Positions 44,287-53,281 of a DNA stretch of 64,000 nucleotides are shown in pieces. Source of the DNA: Shinella sp. PSBB067. GTDB lineage: Bacteria > Pseudomonadota > Alphaproteobacteria > Rhizobiales > Rhizobiaceae. Location of the stretch: positions 186,001-250,000 of the forward strand of contig NZ_CP069303.1 of assembly GCF_016839145.1 (NCBI RefSeq), given 5' to 3'. A model generated the notes under the pieces. It was given only the letters and a program-made list of their open reading frames with translations. It ran no database searches and had not been told where the DNA came from. The position numbers and the translations under genes are program-made. Positions within the stretch are counted from its first letter, which is position 1. Each line of letters opens with the position of its first letter.

Positions 44287-44937
44287 TTACTGCCCGATTT
44301 CCTTCAGGAGTTCGTCTGTCGAAATCTGCCGGCAGTAGCCCTTGATCGCATTGAGCGAGGTGTTGTGCCGTTCCTGCGAATAGGTGCCGCACGCGTCCGG
44401 CACCAGCGTCACGAGGTAGTTGAGGTCGCAGGCGTCCCGCACGGCCGATTCCACGCACTGGTCGGTGAGAAGGCCGCACAGCACGATCTGCCTGACGCCG
44501 AGATTGCGCAGGATATAGTCGATATGGGTGGAGACGAAGACGCTCGATGAGCTTTTCGGGAAAACGATCTCGTCCTCCAGCGGCTCCAGCTCGTCGATGA
44601 CCTTGCCGTCCCAGGAACCCTTCGGCACGTTGAAGCCGGTGATCTTGTAGTCGAGGCTGCGGTCGCGGCCGTCCTTCGTCAGGCTTTCGATCGTGGTGTG
44701 CAGCACTTCGATGTCCGCCTTGCGGAAGCCCGCCAGCAGGCGCTGCATGTTGGGGATCGCGACCTCGTGGATGCGCTTGAAATAATAGCCGTACTTGCCC
44801 TCGATATCGGCGTCGGGGACGTCCTTGAACTCCCCGCCTTCACGGCGCACGGAAAAATTCTGCACGTCGATGAAGAGGATGGCCGAGGCGGCCGGATCGA
44901 GCGGCAGGTCGCGGGTGGAGGGATGGTCAGCGGCCAT
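44287..44937 (-). CDS. Cysteine hydrolase, isochorismatase family (copy 2)
   Basis: 216 residues with triad D24 in ILFIDVQN, K128 in IVFPKSSSSVF and C161 in LLTDQCVES. Related to the enzyme at 38909 but with different segments around the lysine, so the substrates probably differ. I choose the ATG at 44937 because AAGGA lies 7 bases upstream; a TTG at 44952 is possible. The start overlaps the amidohydrolase gene. A 120-base gap to the binding-protein gene may contain an internal promoter. Confidence 0.87.
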   Translation of the reverse strand: MAADHPSTRDLPLDPAASAILFIDVQNFSVRREGGEFKDVPDADIEGKYGYYFKRIHEVAIPNMQRLLAGFRKADIEVLHTTIESLTKDGRDRSLDYKITGFNVPKGSWDGKVIDELEPLEDEIVFPKSSSSVFVSTHIDYILRNLGVRQIVLCGLLTDQCVESAVRDACDLNYLVTLVPDACGTYSQERHNTSLNAIKGYCRQISTDELLKEIGQ

Positions 44938-45718
44938 CGGAAGGTCCTTCAAGGCTCTGGGCGGCGAGGCGGAGGGGGCCGGCGAGGCGCTCGGCCCATT
45001 CCGCCTGCCCGCGCACGTCGTTGATGAGGTCGTTGCGCACTTCGATCAGCACATGCGGAATGCCGCGCCGTTCGCCATGCACGGGGATCGTGTAGTCGGA
45101 GAGATCGTCGACGTGGTACGGCGCATTGAGCTTCACCGTGACGTCGCCATTCGCTGCCCGGAAGGTCTCCGCAAGCCGCTCGGCGAAACGCGCGTCGCGA
45201 TTGTAGAGAAGGCCGAGCTCGAAATCCCGCACGGCGCCCGTGGCCCGCATCACCGGCGTGAAACTGTGCACGGAGACGAGGAAGAGCGGCCTGCCGGCGG
45301 CCTGCCGGCGTTCGAGCCCGACGCTGATGGCTTCATGCAGCGGCTGGTGGATTTCCACGTAGCGGCCACGGCGCTCCTCGTCGGAGACATCAGCATTGGC
45401 CGGCACGAGCGTGCCGTCGCTCTGCCTGAGGACGCAGTCTTCCGCCTCGAACGGCCGGTTGCAGTCGATGACGAGGCGGCTGTAGCGCTGGAGAACGAGC
45501 GGGGCGTCGAGCCGTTCGGCAAGGCCGCGGGCAACGCCCTCGGCGCCGACGTCGTAGGCGATGTGCCGGTCCATCTCCTCGGGCGTGATGCCGAGATCGC
45601 CGAGCGCGGCGGGAATGGCCCGGCCGGCATGCTCGCAGGTCAGGAAGATGGTCGACGCGCCTTCGGCATTGATCCACTCCACGGGGGCGGGGTCGCCAGC
45701 GTTCAGCAATCTGGACAT
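44927..45718 (-). CDS. N-formylglutamate amidohydrolase-like protein
   Basis: About 263 residues of the FGase family, metal-dependent hydrolases that release glutamate from N-formylglutamate and similar N-acyl substrates. Motifs are LTCEHAGRAIPAALG, YDVGAEGVARGLAERL, SRLVIDCNRP, VSVHSFTPV, and the histidine in APYHVDDL. Several starts are possible (45718, 45742, 45766); I choose 45718 because the family usually begins close to this point. It is the first gene of the nine-gene leftward operon and is divergent from rpiR and the glutamine-synthetase-like gene, which suggests it works on a glutamyl product. Confidence 0.82.
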   Translation of the reverse strand: MSRLLNAGDPAPVEWINAEGASTIFLTCEHAGRAIPAALGDLGITPEEMDRHIAYDVGAEGVARGLAERLDAPLVLQRYSRLVIDCNRPFEAEDCVLRQSDGTLVPANADVSDEERRGRYVEIHQPLHEAISVGLERRQAAGRPLFLVSVHSFTPVMRATGAVRDFELGLLYNRDARFAERLAETFRAANGDVTVKLNAPYHVDDLSDYTIPVHGERRGIPHVLIEVRNDLINDVRGQAEWAERLAGPLRLAAQSLEGPSDGR

Positions 45719-45802
45719 GTCGCGATCTGCGGGGCTGAGCATGGAATGGCATCCGTCGAGCGCCACGGCAACGGCCGGTGCGCGGGGCTTCTATGGGGGA
45801 CA

Positions 45803-45864
45803 GTCAAAGAAATTTTTCAATCATAGTCAATCTTGTTTTTCCATTTGACTAATTTTTTTCATGG
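45803..45864. promoter_or_regulatory. AT-rich control region between the amidohydrolase operon and the RpiR gene
   Basis: The region carries two similar blocks, GTCAAAGAAATTTTTCA (45803-45819) and TTGACTAATTTTTTTCA (45845-45861), with another AGTCAA between. They look like repeated sites for one dimer, probably the adjacent RpiR-family protein, and would cover both divergent promoters. Confidence 0.5.
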
Positions 45865-45901
45865 AGCAAATATCCCGCCCCAACAAAGGGAACAAACGGC
45901 A

Positions 45902-46804
45902 ATGAGCGATGGGAAATCATCGACTACGGTTCGCACGAGGATACGCGATGCCGCGGCGCACCTGACCGCCAGCGAGCGCAAGATCGCCAATGCGATCCTT
46001 GCCGACTATCCCTTCACCGGGCTCGAAAGCATCCAGGAGCTTGCGGCGAAAACCGGCGTCAGCGCCCCCTCGGTCACGCGCTTCGTCAGCAAGATCGGCT
46101 GCTCCGGCTTCCAGGACCTGCAGCGCCAGTTGATCGCCGAGCTGAAGGAGGGGCAGCGTTCGCCGCTCGACCTCAAGACGAGCCAGAAGCCGGTCGGCCA
46201 TTCGGAATTCCTGTCGGAATACGTGACGCGGATCTCGTCCGTCATCCAGGAAATGGCGGCGACTGTCTCCCAGGCCCAGTTCGACATCCTTGCCGATCTG
46301 GTCGCCGACCCCTCCCGCAACATCTTCCTGCTCGGCGGCCGCGTCAGCGACAACGTCGCGTCCTTCCTCTCGATCCATCTGCGGCAGATCCGCAGCGGCA
46401 TCTACCACATGGCGGACAACCCGGAATTCTGGCCCGAGCATGTGCTGCGCATGCGCAGGAAGGACGTCGTGGTGCTGTTCGATTTCCGGCGCTACCAGCT
46501 CAGCCTCGCGCGCCTTGCCGAAACGATCGCCGAAGCGCGGGGCGCGACGATCGTCGTCGTCACGGACAAGTGGATGTCGCCGGCCGCCCGCAGCGCCGAC
46601 CACATCGTCGCGCTGCCGATCGATGCCGGCACGGCATGGGACACGGTGGCGGCCGCGATCGTTCTCGTCGAGGCGCTCATCGTGCGCGTCTCCGAGACCG
46701 ATTGGGAGGCGACGCAGAAACGCATCAGGGATTGGGACGGCGTCAGGTTTTCCATGCCGGGCTACGATCAGGACACCATCAACGGGGACGACGATGAAAC
46801 GTGA
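45902..46804 (+). CDS. RpiR-family transcriptional regulator
   Basis: 300 residues. N-terminal RpiR helix-turn-helix: LTASERKIANAILADYP and LAAKTGVSAPSVTRFVSKIGCSGFQDLQ (about 20-75). A C-terminal SIS domain from about 125 (RNIFLLGGRVSDNVASFLSIHL) normally binds a phosphosugar or another small ligand. ATG at 45902 has AGGGAA upstream; longer frames run through the AT-rich promoter. Its stop overlaps the start of the glutamine-synthetase-like gene by 11 bases, so it probably controls the divergent catabolic operon and its partner ligase. Confidence 0.9.
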   Translation: MSDGKSSTTVRTRIRDAAAHLTASERKIANAILADYPFTGLESIQELAAKTGVSAPSVTRFVSKIGCSGFQDLQRQLIAELKEGQRSPLDLKTSQKPVGHSEFLSEYVTRISSVIQEMAATVSQAQFDILADLVADPSRNIFLLGGRVSDNVASFLSIHLRQIRSGIYHMADNPEFWPEHVLRMRRKDVVVLFDFRRYQLSLARLAETIAEARGATIVVVTDKWMSPAARSADHIVALPIDAGTAWDTVAAAIVLVEALIVRVSETDWEATQKRIRDWDGVRFSMPGYDQDTINGDDDET

Positions 46805-48107
46805 AGAGATGATGGTCGCCTGCTGCGGCGACCTTTCGGGCAAGGTGCGCGGCAAGGCCTTTCCGCTGGCGCAGATGGAAAAGCGCCTGAAGCGCGGCGT
46901 CGGCTGGACGCCGACCAATGTGCAGATCACCTGCTTCGACGCGATCGCCGAAAGTCCCTTCGGCTCGCTCGGCGACCTCGTGCTCATTCCCGATCCCTCG
47001 ACCAGCGTCAGCATCGAGAGCGAGGAGGGGGCGCCGAACGAGAACTTCGTGCTCGGAAATATCCGCTACACCGACGGCCGGCCGTGGGAATTCTGCACGC
47101 GCTCCATTCTCGAAGCGGCCCTCGAACGCCTGCAAAGGGTCGCCGGCGTCACGCTCTACGGCGCCTTCGAGCACGAGTTCCAGATCAAGCATCTGGTCTC
47201 GCAGACCGACGGCGCGTTCACGCTGGGCGGCTTCCAGAAGGAGCGTCATTTCTGCGAGGCGATCATCGCCGGAATGCGCACCGCCGGCGTCACGCCGGAC
47301 ACGATCCTCAAGGAGTTCGGCGCCGGCCAGTTCGAGGTGACGATGGGCCCGCAGAAGGGCGTCACCATCGCCGATCATTCCGTCATCACCCGCGAGATCG
47401 TCGGCCTCGTGGCGCGCGAGCTCGATTACGATCCGACCTTCACGCCGATCCGCGATCCGGCCGGCGTCGGCAACGGCGTGCATGTCCATATGAGCATGCT
47501 GGATGCCTCGGGCAATCCGGTCACCTACGATCCCGCCGGCAAGCACGAACTCTCCGATGTTGCCGGAAAGTTCGTCGCCGGCATCCTGAAATACCTCGAT
47601 TCGATCATCGCGATCACCGCGCCGAGCGTCGTCTCCTACCTGCGCCTGACCCCGCACCGCTGGAGCGCCGCCTTCAACAATCTCGGTTTCCGCGATCGCG
47701 AGGCATCGGTGCGCATTTGCCCCGTCTCCGACATCAGCGACATCGCCCGGGCTGCGCAGTTCAATTTCGAGTTCCGCGCAGCCGACGGTGCGGCGAACCC
47801 GCATCTGGCGCTCGCCGCCATCGTCCATGCCGGCGTCCAGGGTATCGAGGAGGGACTGACGGTACCGGAAGCGACGCAGGAGGACCTCTCGCTCCTGAGC
47901 GTCAAGGCGCTGTCCGAGCGCGGCTATGTCCGCCTGCCGCAGACGCTGGAAGCCGCCCTCCAGCGCTTCGAGGGCAATGCCACGGTCTGCGGGTGGTTCC
48001 CGGAGGGCTTCGCCGACGTCTATGTCAAGCACAAGAAGGGCGAGATCGCCTATCTCTCGGGCAAGACCCAGGCGGAAATCTGCGCCGCATATGAGAGTGT
48101 TTACTAA
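46794..48107 (+). CDS. Glutamine-synthetase-like gamma-glutamyl ligase
   Basis: 437 residues of glutamine synthetase fold. Metal- and ATP-binding motifs seen are YGAFEHEFQIKHL (glutamate ligands), EFGAGQFEVTMGPQ, GVGNGVHVHMSM (the histidine motif), VSYLRLTPHRWSAAFNNLGFRDREAS with the conserved arginines and FNFEFRAADGAANPHLALAA. The beta-grasp N-domain is short and begins MKREEMMVACCGDLSGKVRGKAF, as in PuuA/GlnT/FluG-like enzymes rather than in biosynthetic GlnA. No adenylylation-site tyrosine motif is visible. It probably joins glutamate to an amine substrate of the divergent operon (inference). Confidence 0.85.
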   Translation: MKREEMMVACCGDLSGKVRGKAFPLAQMEKRLKRGVGWTPTNVQITCFDAIAESPFGSLGDLVLIPDPSTSVSIESEEGAPNENFVLGNIRYTDGRPWEFCTRSILEAALERLQRVAGVTLYGAFEHEFQIKHLVSQTDGAFTLGGFQKERHFCEAIIAGMRTAGVTPDTILKEFGAGQFEVTMGPQKGVTIADHSVITREIVGLVARELDYDPTFTPIRDPAGVGNGVHVHMSMLDASGNPVTYDPAGKHELSDVAGKFVAGILKYLDSIIAITAPSVVSYLRLTPHRWSAAFNNLGFRDREASVRICPVSDISDIARAAQFNFEFRAADGAANPHLALAAIVHAGVQGIEEGLTVPEATQEDLSLLSVKALSERGYVRLPQTLEAALQRFEGNATVCGWFPEGFADVYVKHKKGEIAYLSGKTQAEICAAYESVY

Positions 48108-48127
48108 GGCACCCCGAACCCGCCGAT

Positions 48128-48147
48128 GCGCCGCCTCGGGGCGGTGC
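48128..48147 (+). terminator. Hairpin after the glutamine-synthetase-like gene
   Basis: Stem GCGCCGCC / GGCGGTGC (one G-T pair) with a TCGG loop, 20 bases after the stop. No T-run; a weak terminator at best. Confidence 0.35.
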
Positions 48148-48322
48148 TTCGGCCACGTTGAGACGGCCTTTCAATCGTTGAGCGGGCTGGCCGTCCGGTT
48201 GGCGATTGCCGGCGCGATGCCGGCATGATCGGCCGTCTCCGCCCGCTTGCCTCCGGCGGACAAATGCCAATAAATGGCTGGACGCAAGCCAGTTGGACGA
48301 TGCGCCGGGAAAGGGCAGGTTC

Positions 48323-48730
48323 ATGATCGATCACATGGGTGTCACAGTGCGCGACCTCGCCGTCGCGCGCCGCTTCTACGATGCTGCGCTCGCCCCGCTC
48401 GGCATCGCGATGGTGATGGAGGTCACGCCGGAAGAAAGCGGGGGTTACCACGGCGTCGGCTATGGCCGCCATGGCAAGCCGTCCTTCTGGGTGTCGAGCG
48501 ACGCCCGCCGTCCCGCCCGGAACGACGCGCCGGGGGAGGGCATCCACATCGCTTTTGCGGCCGACGACAGGGCTGCCGTCGACGCCTTCCATGCCGCCGC
48601 GATGGCGCACGGGGGGCGCGACAACGGCGCGCCGGGGATCAGGCCGCATTACCATCCGAATTACTACGCAGCCTTCGTGCTCGATCCGGACGGGATCAAC
48701 GTCGAGGCGGTTTGCCACAAGCCGGCATAG
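48323..48730 (+). CDS. VOC-superfamily (glyoxalase/bleomycin-resistance) protein
   Basis: 135 residues. MIDHMGVTVRDLAVARRFYDAAL at the N-terminus and HYHPNYYAAFVLDPDGINVEAVCH at the C-terminus are typical of the VOC fold with metal ligands H4 and the C-terminal glutamate. ATG at 48323 follows GGGCAGG by 3-8 bases. It stands alone before the P-type ATPase. The substrate cannot be inferred. Confidence 0.85.
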   Translation: MIDHMGVTVRDLAVARRFYDAALAPLGIAMVMEVTPEESGGYHGVGYGRHGKPSFWVSSDARRPARNDAPGEGIHIAFAADDRAAVDAFHAAAMAHGGRDNGAPGIRPHYHPNYYAAFVLDPDGINVEAVCHKPA

Positions 48731-48871
48731 CCGAGCCCCGCGCCGGATGGGCACGGCCTTGAAGCCACGACGAAATCCTGCCCGACCGTTTCCTGCCCGT
48801 CTTGCGGCAAGGCATGTTTCACCGGCCCGAAAAGGAGTAGCAGTAGCAAAGCTCGGCCAGGAGAACAGCGC

Positions 48872-51460
48872 ATGCAGCCGGAACAGTCCTTGCAGCAATC
48901 CGCCGGCGTCGGGCAGGCCTATTGGGCGGTCCCGGCGCAGGCACTCCTGGCGGGACTGGACACCCGCCGGACCGGCCTTTCGTCCGAGGCGGCGAAAGCC
49001 CGCCTGCGGGAAGCGGGACCCAACACGATCAGCCCCGGTCGCGGCACATCGGCCCTGGCGGCGTTCCTTCGCCAGTTCCGCAGCCCGCTCGTCCTGATCC
49101 TGATCTTCGCGGCCATCGTGTCGGGCTTCGTCGGCGAGGGCAGCGAGGCGGTCATCATCGGCGTCATCGTGCTGGCGAGCTGCGTCCTCTCCTTCACGCA
49201 GGAATATGGCGCCTCGCGCGCGATGCAGGCCCTGACCGCCCGCATCTCGCCCAAGGTCGTGGCGCTGCGCGACGGCCGGGAGACGTCGCTTGCCGTTTCG
49301 GACATCGTGCCGGGCGACGTCGTCAGGCTTTCGGCGGGAAACCTCATCCCGGCCGACGGCATCCTCCTTGAGGCCCGCGATTTCAACGTCAGCGAGGCCG
49401 CGCTGACCGGCGAGACCTTTCCGGTGGTCAAGGCCGCCGGTCTTTCCCCGCCGGATGCGCAGATCGGCCAGCGTGCGAACGCGGTTTTCACCGGCACGTC
49501 CGTGCGCAGCGGCACGGCCTCCATGGTCGTGGTGAAGACCGGCGGGAACACCGAATTCGCCTCCATCGCCGCATCGATTGCGCATGTCGCGCCGGAGACG
49601 GATTTCGCGCGGGGCATCCGCCGCTTCGGCTATCTGATGACCGAGATCATGCTGGTCATCGTGATCGTCGTCTTCTTCGCCAATCTCCTGCTGCATCGCC
49701 CGGCGGTGGATTCGCTGCTGTTCTCGCTGGCGCTTGCGGTCGGGCTGACGCCGGAACTGCTGCCCGCGATCATCAGCGTGACCCTCGCGCGCGGTGCCCG
49801 CGCCATGGCGGCGAACGGCGTCATCGTGCGCCGCCTCGATGCCATCGAAAATCTCGGCAGCATGGATCTCCTGTGCACCGACAAGACCGGCACCCTGACC
49901 GAAGGCGTCATCCATCTCGACGCCTGCAAGGACGCCGCGGGGCAGGACGCTCCCGAGGTACGGCTCTGGGCGCTCCTCAATGCCGTGTTGCAGACGGGCA
50001 TGGCGAACCCGCTGGACGCCGCCATCGCGGCGGGAAAAAGCGAGCAGGACGACCTTGCCGGCTATGCCAAGATCGACGAGATCCCCTACGATTTCATCCG
50101 CAAGAGGCTTTCGGTGGCCGTCCGCGTGGAGGGCCGGGCGGAAGACTTGCTGATATGCAAGGGTGCGGTCCAGAACGTCGTCGAGGCCTGCTCCTGCGTC
50201 CTCGCCCAGGGCACGCCCGTGCCGATGGACGCGGCCCGGGCGAGGGCGATCGACGACAAGGTGCGCGCCTGGAGCGGGCAGGGCTACCGCGTCCTCGGCA
50301 TCGCCATCCGCCGGTTTCCCGCAAGGCAGGCCTATGGCCGCGAGGACGAGGCGGGCCTTGCCTTCGCCGGCTTCCTGCTCTTTCTCGACCCGCCCAAGCC
50401 GGGCATGGCGCAAACGCTGAAGGCGCTGGCCGACCGCGGCATCAAGGTCAAGGTCATCACCGGCGACAACCGCTACGTCGCCGCCCATCTTGCCGAGATC
50501 ATCGGCCTGCCGCATGGCCGTATCCTGACCGGAGGGGAGGTGAGCACGCTCACGAAGGAGGCGCTCGTTCCCCGCGTCACGCAGAACGACATCTTTGCCG
50601 AGATCGATCCGAACCAGAAGGAGCGCATCATCGCGGCGCTGCGCGGGCACGGCCACGTCGTCGGCTATCTCGGCGACGGCATCAACGATGCGCCCGCCCT
50701 CCACGAGGCCGATGTCGGCATTTCCGTCGACGGCGCGGTGGACGTGGCGCGCGAGGCCGCGGACCTCATCCTGCTGGAACGCGACCTCGGCGTGCTGCTG
50801 CGCGGGGTCGATGACGGCCGCAGGACCTTCGCCAACACGATGAAATACATCTCGATCACGACAAGCGCGAATTTCGGCAACATGGTCTCGATGGCCTTCG
50901 CCTCGCTCGCCTTGCCCTTCCTGCCGCTGCTGGCGCCGCAGATCCTGCTCAACAACTTCCTGTCGGACGTGCCCTCGCTGGCGATCGCCACCGACAATGT
51001 CGATCCCGATCAGGTGCGCACGCCCCGGCGATGGGACATCGGCTTCGTGCGCCGCTTCATGGTGACCTTCGGGCTGGTCAGCTCTCTCTTCGATTTCGTC
51101 ACCTTCGCCTTCCTCCTTCTGGTCGCCGGGGCGACGGCGCAGGTCTTCCAGACCGGGTGGTTCGTCGAATCCCTGATCACGGAGCTGGCGATCGTGCTCG
51201 TGGTGCGAACCCGCAAGGCCTTCTGGCGAAGCCGGCCGAGTGCCCTGCTTTCATGGCTGACGCTGGCCGTCGGGGTGTTCGCCATCATGATCCCCTTCCT
51301 GCCGGGCGCGGACTGGTTCGGCTTCGTCGCCCTGCCGCTCCCGGTCGTCGGCGGGCTGGTCGCGATCACGCTTGCCTATCTGGCCGCGTCCGAGGCCGTG
51401 AAGCACTGGTTCTTCACGCGCGAGCGCCGCCATGCGGGAAAAAGGCGCCGCCGCCCCTGA
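48872..51460 (+). CDS. mgtA: Magnesium-translocating P-type ATPase (MgtA type)
   Basis: 862 residues, P-type ATPase of class IIIB. In order: cation-ATPase N-terminal domain, TGETFPV of the actuator domain, the membrane motif LTPELLPAIISVTLARGA (LTPEMLPMIV in MgtA), phosphorylation site LLCTDKTGTLTEG, KVITGDN, and GDGINDAPALHEADVGIS, then the C-terminal six-helix section with LLNNFLSDVPSLAIATDNVD. These match MgtA/MgtB, so inward magnesium transport is expected. A short Arg/Lys-rich tail (RRHAGKRRRRP) ends it. It precedes small stress-type genes and the encapsulin pair; whether they share a transcript is not clear (208-base gap after it). Confidence 0.9.
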   Translation: MQPEQSLQQSAGVGQAYWAVPAQALLAGLDTRRTGLSSEAAKARLREAGPNTISPGRGTSALAAFLRQFRSPLVLILIFAAIVSGFVGEGSEAVIIGVIVLASCVLSFTQEYGASRAMQALTARISPKVVALRDGRETSLAVSDIVPGDVVRLSAGNLIPADGILLEARDFNVSEAALTGETFPVVKAAGLSPPDAQIGQRANAVFTGTSVRSGTASMVVVKTGGNTEFASIAASIAHVAPETDFARGIRRFGYLMTEIMLVIVIVVFFANLLLHRPAVDSLLFSLALAVGLTPELLPAIISVTLARGARAMAANGVIVRRLDAIENLGSMDLLCTDKTGTLTEGVIHLDACKDAAGQDAPEVRLWALLNAVLQTGMANPLDAAIAAGKSEQDDLAGYAKIDEIPYDFIRKRLSVAVRVEGRAEDLLICKGAVQNVVEACSCVLAQGTPVPMDAARARAIDDKVRAWSGQGYRVLGIAIRRFPARQAYGREDEAGLAFAGFLLFLDPPKPGMAQTLKALADRGIKVKVITGDNRYVAAHLAEIIGLPHGRILTGGEVSTLTKEALVPRVTQNDIFAEIDPNQKERIIAALRGHGHVVGYLGDGINDAPALHEADVGISVDGAVDVAREAADLILLERDLGVLLRGVDDGRRTFANTMKYISITTSANFGNMVSMAFASLALPFLPLLAPQILLNNFLSDVPSLAIATDNVDPDQVRTPRRWDIGFVRRFMVTFGLVSSLFDFVTFAFLLLVAGATAQVFQTGWFVESLITELAIVLVVRTRKAFWRSRPSALLSWLTLAVGVFAIMIPFLPGADWFGFVALPLPVVGGLVAITLAYLAASEAVKHWFFTRERRHAGKRRRRP

Positions 51461-51668
51461 CCGGCGCCGCCGCGCCACAAAAGACCGCCGGGCATTTGCG
51501 CCCGCCGGCTGCATGGATGCGCCGCCCGGCGGCTGCCGCGGCCCTTGAAACGGACGATCCAGCGCTATGTACAGGTTGCGCGAGCGAACGGGCGTTCGCG
51601 TCCCCAGCCCCGAATTCGTCGCTGAAGACGAATTCGACATGGTCCGAACATCGAAAGGGAGAAATGGC

Positions 51669-51923
51669 ATGAGCGACAAGGTCAGGGAAGACATGGAAGT
51701 CATCGGCGCGGACGGCGTGCATGTGGGCACGGTCGATCGCGTGGAAGACAATCGCATCAAGCTGAAGAAGAGCGACAGCTTCGGCTACCACGAAGGCCAC
51801 CACCACTATATCGAGATGGGCTTCGTGGCCGGCGTCGAGGGCGAGAAGGTGCGCCTGTCGGCCAATGCCGATGTCGCCGTGACGCTCGAAGAGGAACAGT
51901 CCGGCCGTCCGGTCGACCTCTGA
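51669..51923 (+). CDS. DUF2171-family protein
   Basis: 84 residues. The motif VIGADGVHVGTVDRVEDNRIKLKK and HHHYIEMGFVAGVEGEKVRLS are those of DUF2171, a PRC-barrel-like small protein often seen with stress genes. ATG at 51669 has AAGGGAGAAATGGC upstream. Function unknown. Confidence 0.82.
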   Translation: MSDKVREDMEVIGADGVHVGTVDRVEDNRIKLKKSDSFGYHEGHHHYIEMGFVAGVEGEKVRLSANADVAVTLEEEQSGRPVDL

Positions 51924-51983
51924 CCCGTTCCGGAGCGGCTTGCCTCCGGCCGCCCCGCTTTTCCTCCAGCGCAGGGCGTCGCC

Positions 51984-52178
51984 ATGCAAAGCTACGACCT
52001 CTACCTCAATCCCGCAAAGCCGGCGATCGGCCTTTATGTGCGCGCCGGCGCGGGCCTTCCCGATCTTGCCGATGCGAAGGACTGGATTTTCGATGGCACG
52101 ATGGAAAAAGACGCGCTACCGTCCGACGTGGTGAAGGCGGTCGCGGAGAACGGACACGCCTTCCGCGACATGGATTGA
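51984..52178 (+). CDS. 64-residue protein of unknown function
   Basis: Begins MQSYDLYLNPAKPAIGLYVR and continues with LPDLADAKDWIFDGTMEKD; soluble, acidic, no known motif. It is 60 bases after the DUF2171 gene and 50 before the peroxidase, on the same strand. The upstream ribosome site is weak (GGCG). Similar short proteins occur next to DUF2171 genes in rhizobia as far as I recall. Confidence 0.55.
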   Translation: MQSYDLYLNPAKPAIGLYVRAGAGLPDLADAKDWIFDGTMEKDALPSDVVKAVAENGHAFRDMD

Positions 52179-52228
52179 GCCGGTACCAGCCGGCTTGCCG
52201 CCTTCAAGCCCTGCCGAATGGATCCCGC

Positions 52229-53281
52229 ATGGATGCAGTCCTTCCCTCCGTCCTTCCGCAGCCGGTCGCCGCGCGGCTGACGAAGGCAGCAATTTTTCTC
52301 GTCGTGACACTCCAACCCGGCCATGAAGCCGAAACGGCGGTGCGCAAGCTCTGCGCCGATCTTTCGGGCCTCCTGCGCGCTGTCGGCTTCCGTGACCTCG
52401 AAGGCGGCCTTTCCTGCGTGACGGGCATCGGCTCGGAAGCCTGGGACCGGCTCTTCGGCGCCCCGCGCCCGATCGACCTGCACCCGTTCCGCGAGATCCG
52501 TGGCAGCCATCACGCGGTCGCCACGCCCGGGGACCTCCTGTTCCACATCCGCGCCACGCGCATGGACCTGTGTTTCGAGCTGGCGACGCAGATCATGAAG
52601 CGGCTGGACGGTGCGGTCGTGGTCGTCGACGAGGTGCACGGCTTCAGCTATTTCGACGACCGCGACCTGATCGGCTTCGTCGACGGCACGGAGAACCCCG
52701 TCGACGCGGCCGCGGCGGCGGCCACGATCATCGGCGCGGAAGACCCCGGCTTTTCCGGCGGCAGCTATGTCATCGTGCAGAAATACCTGCACGACCTTGC
52801 GGCCTGGAACCGCGTCCCGGTCGCCGAGCAGGAGAGGATCATCGGCCGCGAGAAGCTCTCCGACATCGAGCTCGACGACGCCGCCAAGCCGAGCTACGCC
52901 CATAACGTCCTCACCTCCATCGAGGAGAACGGCGTGCCGCTGGAGATCCTGCGCGACAACATGCCCTTCGGCGATGTCGGCAAGGGCGAGTTCGGCACCT
53001 ATTTCATCGGCTATGCGCGTTCGCCGCACCGCATCGAGCGCATGCTGGAGAACATGTTCATCGGCCTGCCGCCGGGCAATTACGACCGGCTGCTCGATTT
53101 CAGCCGCGCCGTGACGGGCACTCTGTTCTTCGTCCCCTCCGCCTCGTTCCTCGACGCCGTGGCGCCGGATGCCGCCCCGGCGTCCGAAGCGCCCGCGCAG
53201 GAACCCTCGCAACAATCCGCACCGCGCGGCGACGGATCGCTCGGCATCGGCTCCCTCAGGAAAGGGGTTTCCCATGAATAA
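52229..53281 (+). CDS. DyP-type heme peroxidase, encapsulin cargo
   Basis: About 350 residues, dye-decolorising peroxidase of the bacterial B type. The distal GxxDG motif is GFVDGTENP; the distal arginine is in ILRDNMPFG; the proximal histidine is probably in SYAHNVLTS. After the enzyme domain there is a Pro/Ala/Glu/Gln-rich linker and then the tail GDGSLGIGSLRKGVSHE (last 17 residues), which matches the known encapsulin targeting peptide of DyP cargo (SLGIGSL core). The next gene is the encapsulin shell, overlapping by 8 bases. I choose the ATG at 52229; a start at 52175 overlaps the upstream gene. Confidence 0.93.
   Translation: MDAVLPSVLPQPVAARLTKAAIFLVVTLQPGHEAETAVRKLCADLSGLLRAVGFRDLEGGLSCVTGIGSEAWDRLFGAPRPIDLHPFREIRGSHHAVATPGDLLFHIRATRMDLCFELATQIMKRLDGAVVVVDEVHGFSYFDDRDLIGFVDGTENPVDAAAAAATIIGAEDPGFSGGSYVIVQKYLHDLAAWNRVPVAEQERIIGREKLSDIELDDAAKPSYAHNVLTSIEENGVPLEILRDNMPFGDVGKGEFGTYFIGYARSPHRIERMLENMFIGLPPGNYDRLLDFSRAVTGTLFFVPSASFLDAVAPDAAPASEAPAQEPSQQSAPRGDGSLGIGSLRKGVSHE

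Noticed and set aside
48104..50704. 866-residue minus-strand frame opposite the VOC and mgtA genes
   Set aside because: Both genes on the plus strand have full sets of motifs. The minus frame has no motif, no ribosome site and shadow composition.
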